In this document: positions 25,674 through 34,899 of the stretch, one piece after another
How positions within the stretch are numbered: position 1 is the first letter of the stretch
Layout of the letters: each line of letters starts with the position of its first letter
Source: Corallincola platygyrae
Lineage (GTDB): Bacteria; Pseudomonadota; Gammaproteobacteria; Enterobacterales; Neiellaceae
Direction: 5' to 3'
NCBI RefSeq assembly: GCF_039544265.1
Contig: NZ_BAABLI010000033.1
Coordinates: forward strand, 59,745-123,744
Length of the DNA: 64,000 nt
Program-made: the position numbers and the translations under genes
Notes under the pieces: model-generated
Told to the model about the DNA's origin: nothing
Seen by the model: the letters and a program-made list of their open reading frames with translations, nothing else
Database searches by the model: none

Positions 25674-26616
25674 GATGGCTGCCTGCTACTGCGACTTCCT
25701 CTTCAGGCTGCATGCCTGCAAGGTAGTTCTGTTCTGTCGTTACCCTGTCCATGACCCACTCTTTAAACGCCACCACCTTAGGGTTATCCGCATCTTCTTC
25801 CGGATAGACCAAATAGTAGGAATCACGGCTGAGCATTGCCGTTTTAAATGGCACAACAAGGCGTCCACTTTCAATATCCGGGCGAGCCAACGTTGTATGT
25901 CCCAGGGCAATGCCCTGCCCCAGAATAGCGGCCTGTAGTGCCATGGTTGAGTGACTGAATATTGGCCCTACATTGGCGTTAACCTGTTTGGCACCAGCTT
26001 GCCTCAGCCATCGCTTCCAGTCTTGGCGAGAGCCATCGTGCAGCAGGGTCCTGTTGACCAAGTCATCAGGCTCTTGCAGCTTGTCTGCACCTTTGACAAA
26101 TTCAGGCGCACATACCGGGATGCGGTATTCAGCATGTAACTTACAGGACTCGTAGCCAGGCCATCTTCCACGACCGTAGAAAAATGCCACATCAACATCG
26201 TCTTCCAGCGGGCCAGACTCTCTATCAATCGCCTTGATTCGGACATCAATTTCAGGGAACTTTGAACTGAAGTCGCTTAATCGAGGCACCAGCCAACTGA
26301 TAGCAAAACTCGGTGTCATGCTCACCGTCAGTGCACCGCTGGCACGCCTTGCCAACATGCGTTCGGTTGCCTCAGACAAACTTCGTAATAACGGGCTGAT
26401 CGCCTGAAAGTAACTCTGGCCCTCTTCTGTCAGTAGCAATGCGCGATGCGCTCTGCGAAACAGGCGGACACCGAGATAGCTTTCCAGCGATTTGATCTGG
26501 TGGCTCACCGCAGCCTGGGTAACAAAAAGCTCTTCGGCGGCACGTGTAAAGCTGAGGTGGCGCGCGGCCACCTCAAACGTTCTAACAGCATTGAGCGGGG
26601 GAAGTTTGCTACTCAT
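25666..26616 (-). CDS. gcvA: LysR-type regulator, GcvA-like
   Basis: The 316-residue protein has an N-terminal winged helix-turn-helix (AARHLSFTRAAEELFVTQAA region) and a C-terminal LysR effector domain. The opening PPLNAVRTFEVAARHLSFT is typical of GcvA, which controls the glycine cleavage genes in enterics, and synteny with ygdD-rlmM supports this. Its real target here is inferred. The ATG at 26616 overlaps the kdsA stop as TGATG, so expression is coupled to kdsA. Confidence 0.8.
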   Translation of the reverse strand: MSSKLPPLNAVRTFEVAARHLSFTRAAEELFVTQAAVSHQIKSLESYLGVRLFRRAHRALLLTEEGQSYFQAISPLLRSLSEATERMLARRASGALTVSMTPSFAISWLVPRLSDFSSKFPEIDVRIKAIDRESGPLEDDVDVAFFYGRGRWPGYESCKLHAEYRIPVCAPEFVKGADKLQEPDDLVNRTLLHDGSRQDWKRWLRQAGAKQVNANVGPIFSHSTMALQAAILGQGIALGHTTLARPDIESGRLVVPFKTAMLSRDSYYLVYPEEDADNPKVVAFKEWVMDRVTTEQNYLAGMQPEEEVAVAGSHHD

Positions 26617-27470
26617 CAAGCAGAGGTATCAATCTCAGGTAATGACTTCACAACCTCATCCACCGCCTTCACGTGGGAGAGGAAGGATTCCAGCTTAGAC
26701 AAGGGCAATGCGCTTGGGCCATCACAACGTGCATTGTCGGGATCTGGATGAGACTCGAGGAACAGTCCTGCCAAACCTACTGCCATACCTGCACGCGCAA
26801 GCTCTGTCACCTGAGAACGGCGACCACCGGATGCTGCCCCCAAAGGATCACGACACTGGAGCGCATGGGTCACATCGAAAATCATGGGAGCGTTGTCACA
26901 TGCGTCTCGCATCACACCAAAGCCAAGCATATCCACGACCAGATTGTCATAGCCCATGCAGCTGCCACGTTCACACAGAATGACTCGCTCGTTGCCACAC
27001 TCACCAAACTTCTCGACGATATTCTTCATCTGGCCAGGACTTAAAAACTGGGGCTTCTTGATATTGATTGCTGCTCCGGTTTTAGCCATAGCCTCGACCA
27101 AGTCGGTTTGTCGGGCCAGAAATGCCGGAAGCTGAATCACATCGACCACTTCTGCAACAGGTGCAGCCTGAGATGGCTCATGAATATCTGTGATAACAGG
27201 CATACCAAAAGTGCTTTTCAGCTCTTCAAAAATCTTTAAGCCTTCATCCAGGCCTGGACCACGATAAGAAAACACCGAGGAGCGATTCGCTTTATCGAAG
27301 CTGGCTTTGAATATGTACGGAATGCCCAGCTTCTCTGTCACTTTGACGTAGTGCTCAGCCGCCTTCATGGCTAAATCTCGGGACTCCAGCACATTGATGC
27401 CGCCAAACAAGACAAATGGCGCGCGGTTAGCTACTTCAATATCACCAATCTTAACGACCTGTTGTGCCAT
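26616..27470 (-). CDS. kdsA: KDO-8-phosphate synthase
   Basis: KdsA condenses phosphoenolpyruvate with arabinose 5-phosphate to give KDO-8-phosphate for the LPS inner core. The 284-residue chain is exactly the family length and has FVLFGGINVLESRDLAM near 19-35, TDIHEPSQ, and QLPAFLARQTDLV. The absence of the cysteine seen in metal-dependent enzymes at the N-terminus fits the metal-independent class. It lies between sirB1 and a coupled LysR gene. Confidence 0.96.
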   Translation of the reverse strand: MAQQVVKIGDIEVANRAPFVLFGGINVLESRDLAMKAAEHYVKVTEKLGIPYIFKASFDKANRSSVFSYRGPGLDEGLKIFEELKSTFGMPVITDIHEPSQAAPVAEVVDVIQLPAFLARQTDLVEAMAKTGAAINIKKPQFLSPGQMKNIVEKFGECGNERVILCERGSCMGYDNLVVDMLGFGVMRDACDNAPMIFDVTHALQCRDPLGAASGGRRSQVTELARAGMAVGLAGLFLESHPDPDNARCDGPSALPLSKLESFLSHVKAVDEVVKSLPEIDTSA

Positions 27471-27532
27471 AACCTTCTCTCTTCTCTTTTTATTCGGGCC
27501 AGCGATTTCGCGGACGGAAAACAGTTCTAAGA

Positions 27533-28348
27533 CTAGTGGAACACAACCTGTTCGCTAGCCATTTGACGCATTTGGGTTTTCAACAGCGGTGCCGACGGAT
27601 CATCTGGGCATTTGTCCAGAAAGAACTCAAAGTCCTTTACTGCTAAAGGAAAGCATTCCAATTGCTGAAGCAAAAAGCCTCGGTCACGAACCTCAAATGG
27701 ATCATCACCATTCATGGCCAAAAGGCGCTCACTACAAATCAGTGCTTCAGCGAATTTTTCTTCACGGATATAGGCGGCCTTTAATCCCAGCAACAAACGA
27801 CCCATTGCCTCATCTTCAGAAATGCCTTTAAGCATCTCTGAATCCAATCTTGCCAGGTCGCCCTTGATACCTCGATACCGGGCTTCCATTTCACTAAAAG
27901 AGAGTTCACGCCCTTCGGTTGCATCAATATAACGATAGCCTTGCTGGGGATCTGCAAGCTTCACCAATACCGCGCCAGGGTACTCGACCAGTTCGCCACT
28001 AACTTCACTGTATTGAAGCAGGTATAGATAGAGCATAGACATGACAATAGGACTGCCCGCCTGTTGCAACAACACCTTATCAACCAGGCCATTGTCAGGA
28101 CTCAAGCAGTTCTCGGCCTGAGCTTTAAATTCCAATTCGCCATAAAAGAACTCATTGAAAGCGGCCAATCGCGCGTCCAGCGAATCATAATAGGCGGTTC
28201 GCTGCGCAACATCCCATGCCCACTTATCTAGCAGCATCAGGGTTTTAGCGGTAACGAATTTACGTTGCAATCGGGAGGACAGTTCAAGGGCCTGTCCGGT
28301 CACTGATTTGATATCAAACGTCGCAGTCAAATTTACTTCTCTACTCAC
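27533..28348 (-). CDS. sirB1: SirB1 family protein
   Basis: A protein of about 271 residues with an N-terminal transglutaminase-like SirB1 domain (AFNEFFYGELEF and the GSPIVMSMLYLYL segment) and a C-terminal TPR-like part (from about residue 190). Family function is not known; the gene is conserved beside prmC-prfA-hemA. The GTG at 28348 overlaps the end of sirB2 by 1 base-step; a TTG at 28330 with GAGAAG ahead is an alternative start. Confidence 0.85.
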   Translation of the reverse strand: MSREVNLTATFDIKSVTGQALELSSRLQRKFVTAKTLMLLDKWAWDVAQRTAYYDSLDARLAAFNEFFYGELEFKAQAENCLSPDNGLVDKVLLQQAGSPIVMSMLYLYLLQYSEVSGELVEYPGAVLVKLADPQQGYRYIDATEGRELSFSEMEARYRGIKGDLARLDSEMLKGISEDEAMGRLLLGLKAAYIREEKFAEALICSERLLAMNGDDPFEVRDRGFLLQQLECFPLAVKDFEFFLDKCPDDPSAPLLKTQMRQMASEQVVFH

Positions 28349-28356
28349 GAACGGGT

Positions 28357-28746
28357 TTAACCAAGAATAAATGGCGCTTTTGTTCTGGCCATATACAAAA
28401 TGGCGCCAAAGGTAGCCACTGCACAAGCAAAACAGATACGTTTGATGGTGGCAGTTTTACCCCATTTCAAGGCAAACATGCCCAAAACAATATATAGGAT
28501 CAGCAGCAGGATCTTCTCTGTCAGCCAGGCATGCACAAAGGGGTATTGCTGTATTGCAATGGCAATCATTGCAGCAGAGACCAAAAGCAGCGTATCGTTA
28601 ATATGAGGCACGACTTTGAGCAGTTTGGCATTGGCAAATCGGGAGTTAACTTGCTGCAATACAAAACGAAGCACAAACAGAAAGATGCTGATCACAGCAA
28701 ACATCATATGCATATGTTTCAACATCAGGTAGTTCTCAGCCAACAT
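28357..28746 (-). CDS. sirB2: SirB2 family membrane protein
   Basis: The 129-residue protein has four predicted membrane helices and the SirB2 opening LKHMHMMFAVISIFLFVLRF. The function is unknown. The ATG at 28746 is preceded by a good GGGGATGAG ribosome site. It lies between prmC and sirB1 in the hemA cluster. Confidence 0.88.
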   Translation of the reverse strand: MLAENYLMLKHMHMMFAVISIFLFVLRFVLQQVNSRFANAKLLKVVPHINDTLLLVSAAMIAIAIQQYPFVHAWLTEKILLLILYIVLGMFALKWGKTATIKRICFACAVATFGAILYMARTKAPFILG

Positions 28747-28773
28747 CAACTCATCCCCTTTGTATTCGGCTCA

Positions 28774-29649
28774 CTAAGCGTTAAATTGGGCTAACGTACA
28801 ACGCGGGTTACCACCCAGATCCTTCTTGGTTTCCACCGAGGTAAATCCGGCCGAGCTCAATAAAGCCCTGACCGCTTCCCCCTGTTGCCAGCCATGTTCG
28901 ATCATCAGCCATCCATCTGCAAGCAGGTGTTTCTTTGCCTGCTCTATGATGGCAATGATATCTGCCAGCCCAGCGTTTTCGGCAACCAAAGCAGACTTTG
29001 GTTCAAATCGCACATCGCCCTCTGACAAATGCGGATCATTGGCATCTATATAGGGCGGATTAGTGACAATCAAATTGAATTTGGCGTCAACGTCAAAAGC
29101 CGATAGCCAATCGCTCTGCAAAAAAGCCACCTGGCGCAGGTTCAGCCGGTTTGCATTCCGTTTAGCAAGCTCGACGGCTGACATTACGCGGTCACATCCC
29201 CATATCTGCCAGTCCGGTTGTTCTGAGGCCAGCGCCAACGCAATTGCCCCCGTCCCCGTTCCCAGGTCAATTACTCGCGCGTCAGCTGCCAATGGCAGTG
29301 CCAACGCCAACTCAATCAACAGCTCGGTATCAGGGCGCGGGATCAGAGTATCGGCCGACACTTCAAATGGCAGACTCCAAAACTCCCGATAGCCTGTAAT
29401 GTGTGCAATTGGCTCGCCTGCCGCACGCCGCTGCAATAACGCCACAAATGCATCACGCACCTCATCAACAAGCACTTTTTCTGGCCAGGTAAGCAGATAA
29501 CTGCTGGGCTTACCCAGTAGATGGCAAAGCAGCACATCTACATCCAGCGCGGCCGTATCTGTCAGCCCTTTTAACTGTTCACGCCCCCACTTTCTGAGGG
29601 CTGCGATACTATTTTCCGGGCTACTGGTCGCCGAATCGTAATCAGGCAT
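28774..29649 (-). CDS. prmC: Release factor glutamine methyltransferase PrmC
   Basis: PrmC methylates the glutamine of the GGQ motif in release factors RF1 and RF2, improving termination. The 291-residue protein has a helical N-terminal domain, the SAM motif DLGTGTG at 128-134 and the substrate-binding NPPY at 197-200. Its start overlaps the prfA stop by 8 bases, so enzyme and one substrate are co-translated. Confidence 0.96.
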   Translation of the reverse strand: MPDYDSATSSPENSIAALRKWGREQLKGLTDTAALDVDVLLCHLLGKPSSYLLTWPEKVLVDEVRDAFVALLQRRAAGEPIAHITGYREFWSLPFEVSADTLIPRPDTELLIELALALPLAADARVIDLGTGTGAIALALASEQPDWQIWGCDRVMSAVELAKRNANRLNLRQVAFLQSDWLSAFDVDAKFNLIVTNPPYIDANDPHLSEGDVRFEPKSALVAENAGLADIIAIIEQAKKHLLADGWLMIEHGWQQGEAVRALLSSAGFTSVETKKDLGGNPRCTLAQFNA

Positions 29650-30730
29650 CTTGTGCCAGAGCGGCTAATCTATCTGCCTGATCTTCCTGAATGATCGGCT
29701 GTAACACAGCGTCTAATTCGCCTTCCATCACTTCTGCCAAGCGATACAGGGTGAGGTTGATACGGTGGTCACTCACTCGCCCTTGCGGGAAGTTGTAGGT
29801 ACGGATTCGCTCTGAGCGATCGCCACTTGCAACCAGGCTGCGACGCATGGTGTCCTCTTCCGCCTGCCGCTTTTCATCTTCCGCCGCTTGCAATCGCGCT
29901 TGAAGCACGCTCATTGCTTTGGCTCGGTTCTTATGCTGCGAGCGCTCATCCTGACACTCAACCACCACGCCCGACGGGATGTGGGTAATTCGGATCGCCG
30001 AGTCGGTTTTGTTCACGTGCTGACCACCCGCCCCACTGGCGCGGAAAGTATCCACTTTCAGATCGGCAGGGTTAATCTCAATCGCTTCGGCCTCAGGGAT
30101 CTCAGGCATCACAGCAACTGTAACCGCAGAGGTATGAATACGCCCTTGCGATTCTGTTTCCGGTACTCGCTGCACACGATGGCCGCCAGATTCAAACTTC
30201 ATACGGCCATAAACACCATCACCTGTGACATGGGCGATCATTTCTTTGTAGCCGCCATGCTCACCTTCGTTTGCGGTCACGACGGCGATCTTCCAGCCCA
30301 TCTGCTCGGCATAACGGCCGTACATGCGGAATAGATCGCCCGCAAAAATGGCGGCCTCATCACCACCGGCACCCGCTCGAATCTCAAGATAAGCGTTGTT
30401 ATCATCTTTAGGATCACGAGGAATCAGTAGGATCTGTAATGCCTGAGCAAGTTCTTCTACTGCGTCCTTTGCCGCTTTGAATTCTTCCTGAGCCATCTCA
30501 CGCATTTCAGGATCATCATCCTTGAGCATCTCTTCAGCTGCCTCAAGATCCTGCTCTGCCTGCTGGTAGTCGTTAAAACTCTTGGTGACCTCTTCCAGCT
30601 GCGAATACTCTTTCGAGAGTGCGCGGAACTTGTCCTGATCACTAATAACCTCAGGTTCACCAAGAAGGGCCTGAACTTCTTCATGACGCTCAGCAAGCGC
30701 CTCTAGTTTTGCGTAGATAGATGATTTCAT
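29642..30730 (-). CDS. prfA: Peptide chain release factor RF1
   Basis: RF1 ends translation at UAA and UAG. The 362-residue protein has the GGQ tripeptide at 235-237 within RASGAGGQHVNKTDSA and the stop-codon-reading region just upstream; length fits E. coli RF1 (360). It lies between hemA (15-base gap) and prmC (8-base overlap). Confidence 0.97.
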   Translation of the reverse strand: MKSSIYAKLEALAERHEEVQALLGEPEVISDQDKFRALSKEYSQLEEVTKSFNDYQQAEQDLEAAEEMLKDDDPEMREMAQEEFKAAKDAVEELAQALQILLIPRDPKDDNNAYLEIRAGAGGDEAAIFAGDLFRMYGRYAEQMGWKIAVVTANEGEHGGYKEMIAHVTGDGVYGRMKFESGGHRVQRVPETESQGRIHTSAVTVAVMPEIPEAEAIEINPADLKVDTFRASGAGGQHVNKTDSAIRITHIPSGVVVECQDERSQHKNRAKAMSVLQARLQAAEDEKRQAEEDTMRRSLVASGDRSERIRTYNFPQGRVSDHRINLTLYRLAEVMEGELDAVLQPIIQEDQADRLAALAQDA

Positions 30731-30745
30731 CGTTTCCCAGAGAGA

Positions 30746-32011
30746 TTAGCCGTGCTTGATCAGATCCAGCCCAAGCACATCTCTTATTAGATTGAGCTTA
30801 TCCATCTCACCGGCCTGACCCGCATCGGTCAGCGCTCTGGTTGGCGCATGAATAAGTCGATTAGTTAATTTGTAGGCCAGCTCGTTTAGCACCTGCTCTG
30901 GTGCACCGCCGCCCTGAAGGTTTTTAAGTGCACGTTCTAACAGCTCATCCCGCGTCTCTTCGGCCAAATGACGATAAGAACGAATAGTGTCAACCGCACT
31001 TTGACCACGTAACCAGCCTTCGAATACGTCCACCTGATCCGCGATAATCAGTTCAGCTTCTTCGGCCGCTTCTTTGCGAGAGGCCACATTCTGCTCAACG
31101 ATACCCTGAAGATCATCGACGGTATAAAGGTACGCGCCGTCCAGTTCTTCCACCTGCGCTTCAATATCTCTTGGAACAGCCAGGTCAATAAGAAGCATAG
31201 GTGCCTGCTTTCTTCGAACCAAGGCTTCACTCACCATGCCAGTTCCGATAATAGGCAACGGCGCCGCAGTGGAAGAGATCACAATATCCGCAGACGGCAT
31301 ATGTTCCGGCACCTGACTCAGGGTAATTGCTTCAGCCTGGAACTTGTCAGCGACTTCGAGCGCTCTGGCCACAGTTCTGTTAGCAACCATCATCTGCCCA
31401 GCGCCCTGCTCCTTCAGGTGCTGAGCCACCAGTTCAATGGTTTCACCAGCGCCCACTAATAGAACACGGCTTTGTTCCAATGAACCGAAGATATGTTTTG
31501 CCAGGTTAACCGCTGCATAGGCAACAGACACAGCACTGGCACCTATTTCAGTTTCAGTACGTACCCGCTTAGCAACACTGAATGACTGCTGAAACAGGCG
31601 ATCCAGCACCGTGCCCAGTGTGTTGGCAGCGCGAGCTGATGCGTACGCCTGCTTGGCCTGTCCTAAGATCTGCGGTTCACCAAGCACCAATGAATCCAGG
31701 CCACTGGCAACGCGCATCAAGTGACGCACGGCCTCATTATTCTCGTGGCGATAGATAACATCAGAGAGCGTTGACACTGGAATATTGTGAAAGTCAGCCC
31801 ACCAAAGCAACAGCGCATCGGACAGGCCTTGGTCACCGTGGCAATAGATCTCTGTCCGATTACAGGTAGAGACAATGGCTGTTTCGTTCACCCCCTGCAT
31901 CGCCTGCAACGCACGTGCAGCGTCAATCAGGGCATCAGGTGAAAAAGCCACCTGCTCCCGAAGAGATACTGTTGCTGTTTTGTGGTTTAGGCCGAAGGCG
32001 TAAAGCGCCAT
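30746..32011 (-). CDS. hemA: Glutamyl-tRNA reductase
   Basis: HemA reduces glutamyl-tRNA(Glu) to glutamate-1-semialdehyde, the first step of C5-pathway haem synthesis. The 421-residue protein has the catalytic cysteine C50 in STCNRTEIY, the NADPH-binding GAGETIELVAQHL near 190, and a C-terminal dimerisation helix region. It heads a minus-strand series that runs to rlmM and is divergent from lolB with a gap of about 180 bases to the lolB start. Confidence 0.97.
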   Translation of the reverse strand: MALYAFGLNHKTATVSLREQVAFSPDALIDAARALQAMQGVNETAIVSTCNRTEIYCHGDQGLSDALLLWWADFHNIPVSTLSDVIYRHENNEAVRHLMRVASGLDSLVLGEPQILGQAKQAYASARAANTLGTVLDRLFQQSFSVAKRVRTETEIGASAVSVAYAAVNLAKHIFGSLEQSRVLLVGAGETIELVAQHLKEQGAGQMMVANRTVARALEVADKFQAEAITLSQVPEHMPSADIVISSTAAPLPIIGTGMVSEALVRRKQAPMLLIDLAVPRDIEAQVEELDGAYLYTVDDLQGIVEQNVASRKEAAEEAELIIADQVDVFEGWLRGQSAVDTIRSYRHLAEETRDELLERALKNLQGGGAPEQVLNELAYKLTNRLIHAPTRALTDAGQAGEMDKLNLIRDVLGLDLIKHG

Positions 32012-32090
32012 TTCTCAGTAAAACTGCCATTCATTTTCGTGACTATCGGGCAATTTTACGAGAATAGCGCCTTTCAGGGAAGTCAATCAG

Positions 32091-32118
32091 TTGCCCAACT
32101 AAGTACCAAGGTTATACT
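32091..32118 (+). promoter_or_regulatory. lolB promoter
   Basis: A -35 TTGCCC, 16-base spacer and -10 TATACT lie ahead of lolB. The expected start near 32125 is only 8 bases before an in-frame GTG, which favours the later TTG start for lolB. Confidence 0.6.
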
Positions 32119-32189
32119 GTCCGAAAATTAGTGTGGATTTTGTTGTCAGTAACAAAGTCTCTTTACGTTGTCATAACGGGTTATCTCCC

Positions 32190-32819
32190 TTGAACATTTC
32201 TACCCTATTGCGTCTATCGGCTCTTGTTCTAACCGCCCTTTTGCTCACGGGTTGCCCACAAACCCCAACCATACAACCAGATGATGTTGCCGATCCCGAA
32301 CAGGCATTTGCACTTCATCAAGCCGACCTCGAACAACTTTCTCATTGGAAGATCCGAGGAAAAGTCGCCATCAAAACTGCGGATGAAACCAATACTGCCA
32401 ATCTTAATTGGCAACTAGAGCAAGACGTTTATGCCCTGAAGCTCACCAGCTTCATTGGTACTTCATTGATGGAATTGGACGGAGATAGATATCAAGCAAA
32501 GCTGAAAGTGGATGGCGAAACCTATGTCTCGCGCGCACCGGAACGTCTCATTTACCAAACCACAGGATGGCGACTACCCGTGAGCACACTTCCGGATTGG
32601 GTGGTTGGCAGGCTCAGTGATAGCGCGAGCAAACACACGCTGGATGCCAGCGGTCGCCTGGCAACCCAGTCACTACAGACGGAAGATGGTATGCAATGGA
32701 AACTCGACTATCGTGAGTATCAGCAGGTTGACCAGCGATGGCTGCCAAGAAAAATGACCATTAACGGGCCCGAAATCACTATCAAATTGGTCATAAGCAA
32801 ATGGGAGGTACTCTCTTGA
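32190..32819 (+). CDS. lolB: Outer-membrane lipoprotein insertion protein LolB
   Basis: LolB accepts lipoproteins from LolA and inserts them into the outer membrane; it is itself a lipoprotein. From the TTG at 32190 the protein is 209 residues with a short signal ending in the lipobox LLTGC (C21), matching the usual size. Starting from GTG 32133 would give an over-long 40-residue signal. HWKIRGKVAIKT and MELDGDRYQ fit the LolB beta-barrel-like fold. The stop overlaps the ispE start (TGATG). Confidence 0.9.
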   Translation: MNISTLLRLSALVLTALLLTGCPQTPTIQPDDVADPEQAFALHQADLEQLSHWKIRGKVAIKTADETNTANLNWQLEQDVYALKLTSFIGTSLMELDGDRYQAKLKVDGETYVSRAPERLIYQTTGWRLPVSTLPDWVVGRLSDSASKHTLDASGRLATQSLQTEDGMQWKLDYREYQQVDQRWLPRKMTINGPEITIKLVISKWEVLS

Positions 32820-33673
32820 TGGCCTCTCAAGAAAACCTGCTCAACGTACCTAGCCCTGCCAAACTCAATCTTTTTCTGCATATAAATGGTCGCCGAGAAG
32901 ATGGTTACCACGAGCTGGAAACAGTGTTCCAGTTCATTGATTATGGTGACACGCTCAGTTTTTCCGTTCGTCAGGATAGCGAGGTTTCCTTAACGCCGGG
33001 CATTGATGGTGTTCCCAACGAGTCCAATTTAATCGTTAAAGCTGCAAGACTGCTGCAACAGACCTGTGGCTGTGACCTGGGCGCAGACATTACTCTGGAA
33101 AAACGCTTGCCCATGGGCGGTGGTATTGGTGGTGGGTCGTCAAACGCTGCAACCACCCTACTGGCATTAAACAAACTTTGGGGGTTGGCGCTCGATCAGG
33201 ATCAGTTAGCAGCCCTTGGCCTGACGTTAGGTGCGGACGTGCCGGTATTTGTAAGAGGTTATGCAGCCCTGGCGCAAGGCGTTGGCGAACATCTAACTCC
33301 CATAGAGTTGGCAGAGCCTTGGTATGTGGTGTTAAGGCCAGATTGTCACATTGGTACTGCCGATGTATTTGGCGACGCAAATCTGCCAAGAAATACCGCT
33401 AAATTAGAAAAACCACCCAAAGATATGTGGCAGCTCAAAAATGACTGCCAAAAACTGGTGTGTGAAAAGTTCCCTGAAGTTGAAAAGGCCTTACGCTGGT
33501 TGCTAGAATACGCGCCGGCTAGGATGACGGGCACTGGAAGTTGTGTTTTTGCACAGTTTGACAGTGAAGATAAGGCGAAAGCCTGCCTGGCTGCGGCAGC
33601 CCAAACCTACCAGGGCTTCGTAGCAAAAGGTACTAACCGTTCTCCTCTGCTAAAGTATCTGAACACGCAATAA
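32819..33673 (+). CDS. ispE: 4-diphosphocytidyl-2-C-methyl-D-erythritol kinase
   Basis: IspE phosphorylates CDP-ME in the MEP pathway of isoprenoid synthesis. The 284-residue GHMP kinase has PSPAKLNLFLHI at the N-terminus, the ATP-binding LPMGGGIGGGSSNAATTL near 98-115 and the C-terminal ARMTGTGSCVFAQF. The ATG at 32819 has GGGAGG ahead; a longer in-frame start at 32801 would lie inside lolB. Standard lolB-ispE-prs order. Confidence 0.96.
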   Translation: MASQENLLNVPSPAKLNLFLHINGRREDGYHELETVFQFIDYGDTLSFSVRQDSEVSLTPGIDGVPNESNLIVKAARLLQQTCGCDLGADITLEKRLPMGGGIGGGSSNAATTLLALNKLWGLALDQDQLAALGLTLGADVPVFVRGYAALAQGVGEHLTPIELAEPWYVVLRPDCHIGTADVFGDANLPRNTAKLEKPPKDMWQLKNDCQKLVCEKFPEVEKALRWLLEYAPARMTGTGSCVFAQFDSEDKAKACLAAAAQTYQGFVAKGTNRSPLLKYLNTQ

Positions 33674-33686
33674 AACAAATTTTTAT

Positions 33687-33761
33687 TGGGGTATCGCCAA
33701 GCGGTAAGGCAGCGGGTTTTGATCCCGCCATTCCCAGGTTCGAATCCTGGTACCCCAGCCA
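33687..33761 (+). tRNA. tRNA-Gln (UUG)
   Basis: A 75-base cloverleaf with encoded CCA: acceptor TGGGGTA/TACCCCA, anticodon loop TTTTGAT with anticodon TTG, and T-loop GGTTCGAATCC. It is 13 bases after ispE and 30 bases before prs, so it is probably processed from the ispE-prs transcript. It differs from the two copies at 41 kb by one compensated acceptor pair. Confidence 0.97.
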
Positions 33762-33791
33762 ACTCTTTAATCATGCTCCGAGGGTCAAAAC

Positions 33792-34733
33792 GTGCCTGAT
33801 ATGAAGCTTTTCGCCGGTAACGCAACACCGGAACTCGCAGAAAAGATCGCCGAACGTCTTTACATCAAACTGGGTTCCGCCTCTGTCGGCCGCTTCAGTG
33901 ACGGTGAGATCAGTGTCCAAATTAATGAAAATGTGCGAGGCCTGGATATCTTTATCATCCAGTCCACCTGTGCACCAACCAACGACAATCTGATGGAATT
34001 GATCGTGATGGTTGATGCGCTGCGTCGTGCTTCAGCAGGTCGTATTACTGCGGTAATTCCTTACTTTGGTTACGCACGTCAGGACCGCCGTGTACGTTCA
34101 CAGCGTGTACCTATTACCGCGAAAGTCGTGGCAGACTTCCTATCAAGCGTCGGTGTTGACCGCGTGTTGACCGTTGACCTTCACGCCGAACAGATCCAGG
34201 GTTTCTTCGATGTACCGGTAGATAACGTATTCGGTACGCCTATCCTGCTCAACGATCTTAAGCAGAAGCAATATGAAGAGGCGATCGTCGTTTCCCCAGA
34301 TATCGGCGGTGTTGTTCGTGCCCGAGCGATGGCCAAGCTACTGGAAACCGACCTGGCGATTATCGACAAGCGTCGTCCTCAAGCCAACGTATCTCAGGTA
34401 ATGAACATTATCGGTGACGTAGAAGGCCGTGACTGTATCCTGGTTGACGACATGATCGACACTGGCGGTACTCTTTGTAAGGCAGCTGAAGCGCTGAAAG
34501 AACATGGTGCAAAGCGTGTGTTTGCTTATGCCACACACCCGGTGTTCTCTGGTAACGCCATCGCCAACATCAAAGACAGCGTGATTGATGAAGTGGTTGT
34601 CACTGACACTATCCCGCTGCACCCGGACATGGCTAAATTGCCTAACGTTCGTCAGCTGACCATGAGTGGTCTGTTGGCAGAAGCGATCCGCCGCGTGAGC
34701 AATGAAGAATCTATCTCGGCGATGTTCAGCTAA
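33792..34733 (+). CDS. prs: Ribose-phosphate pyrophosphokinase
   Basis: Prs makes PRPP for purine, pyrimidine, histidine and NAD synthesis. The 313-residue protein is nearly identical to E. coli Prs in its key parts: MKLFAGNATPELA, the ATP site RQDRRVRSQRVPITAK near 98, and the PRPP loop CILVDDMIDTGGTL near 217. The GTG start giving MPDMKLF matches the E. coli start. A hairpin terminator follows. Confidence 0.97.
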   Translation: MPDMKLFAGNATPELAEKIAERLYIKLGSASVGRFSDGEISVQINENVRGLDIFIIQSTCAPTNDNLMELIVMVDALRRASAGRITAVIPYFGYARQDRRVRSQRVPITAKVVADFLSSVGVDRVLTVDLHAEQIQGFFDVPVDNVFGTPILLNDLKQKQYEEAIVVSPDIGGVVRARAMAKLLETDLAIIDKRRPQANVSQVMNIIGDVEGRDCILVDDMIDTGGTLCKAAEALKEHGAKRVFAYATHPVFSGNAIANIKDSVIDEVVVTDTIPLHPDMAKLPNVRQLTMSGLLAEAIRRVSNEESISAMFS

Positions 34734-34761
34734 GCTTTTCGCTGACCAACGACGAATCATA

Positions 34762-34785
34762 AAGGAGCCGAAAGGCTCCTTTTTC
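34762..34785 (+). terminator. prs terminator
   Basis: An 8-bp stem AAGGAGCC/GGCTCCTT with a GAAA-type tetraloop is followed by TTTT. It lies 28 bases after the prs stop. Confidence 0.85.
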
Positions 34786-34794
34786 GTAATTTAA

Positions 34795-34823
34795 TTGAGT
34801 GCGGTAGGACTTAGTGTTAGGAT
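34795..34823 (+). promoter_or_regulatory. rplY promoter
   Basis: A -35 TTGAGT, 17-base spacer and -10 TAGGAT are followed by a GC-rich discriminator (ACCGCGCC), as expected for a ribosomal protein gene under stringent control. Confidence 0.55.
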
Positions 34824-34899
34824 ACCGCGCCTTTTAAAGGCTGGGTCGATTATTTGGTCGCGAATAATCGACAAATTTTACTTATTTGGAGTGACATAA

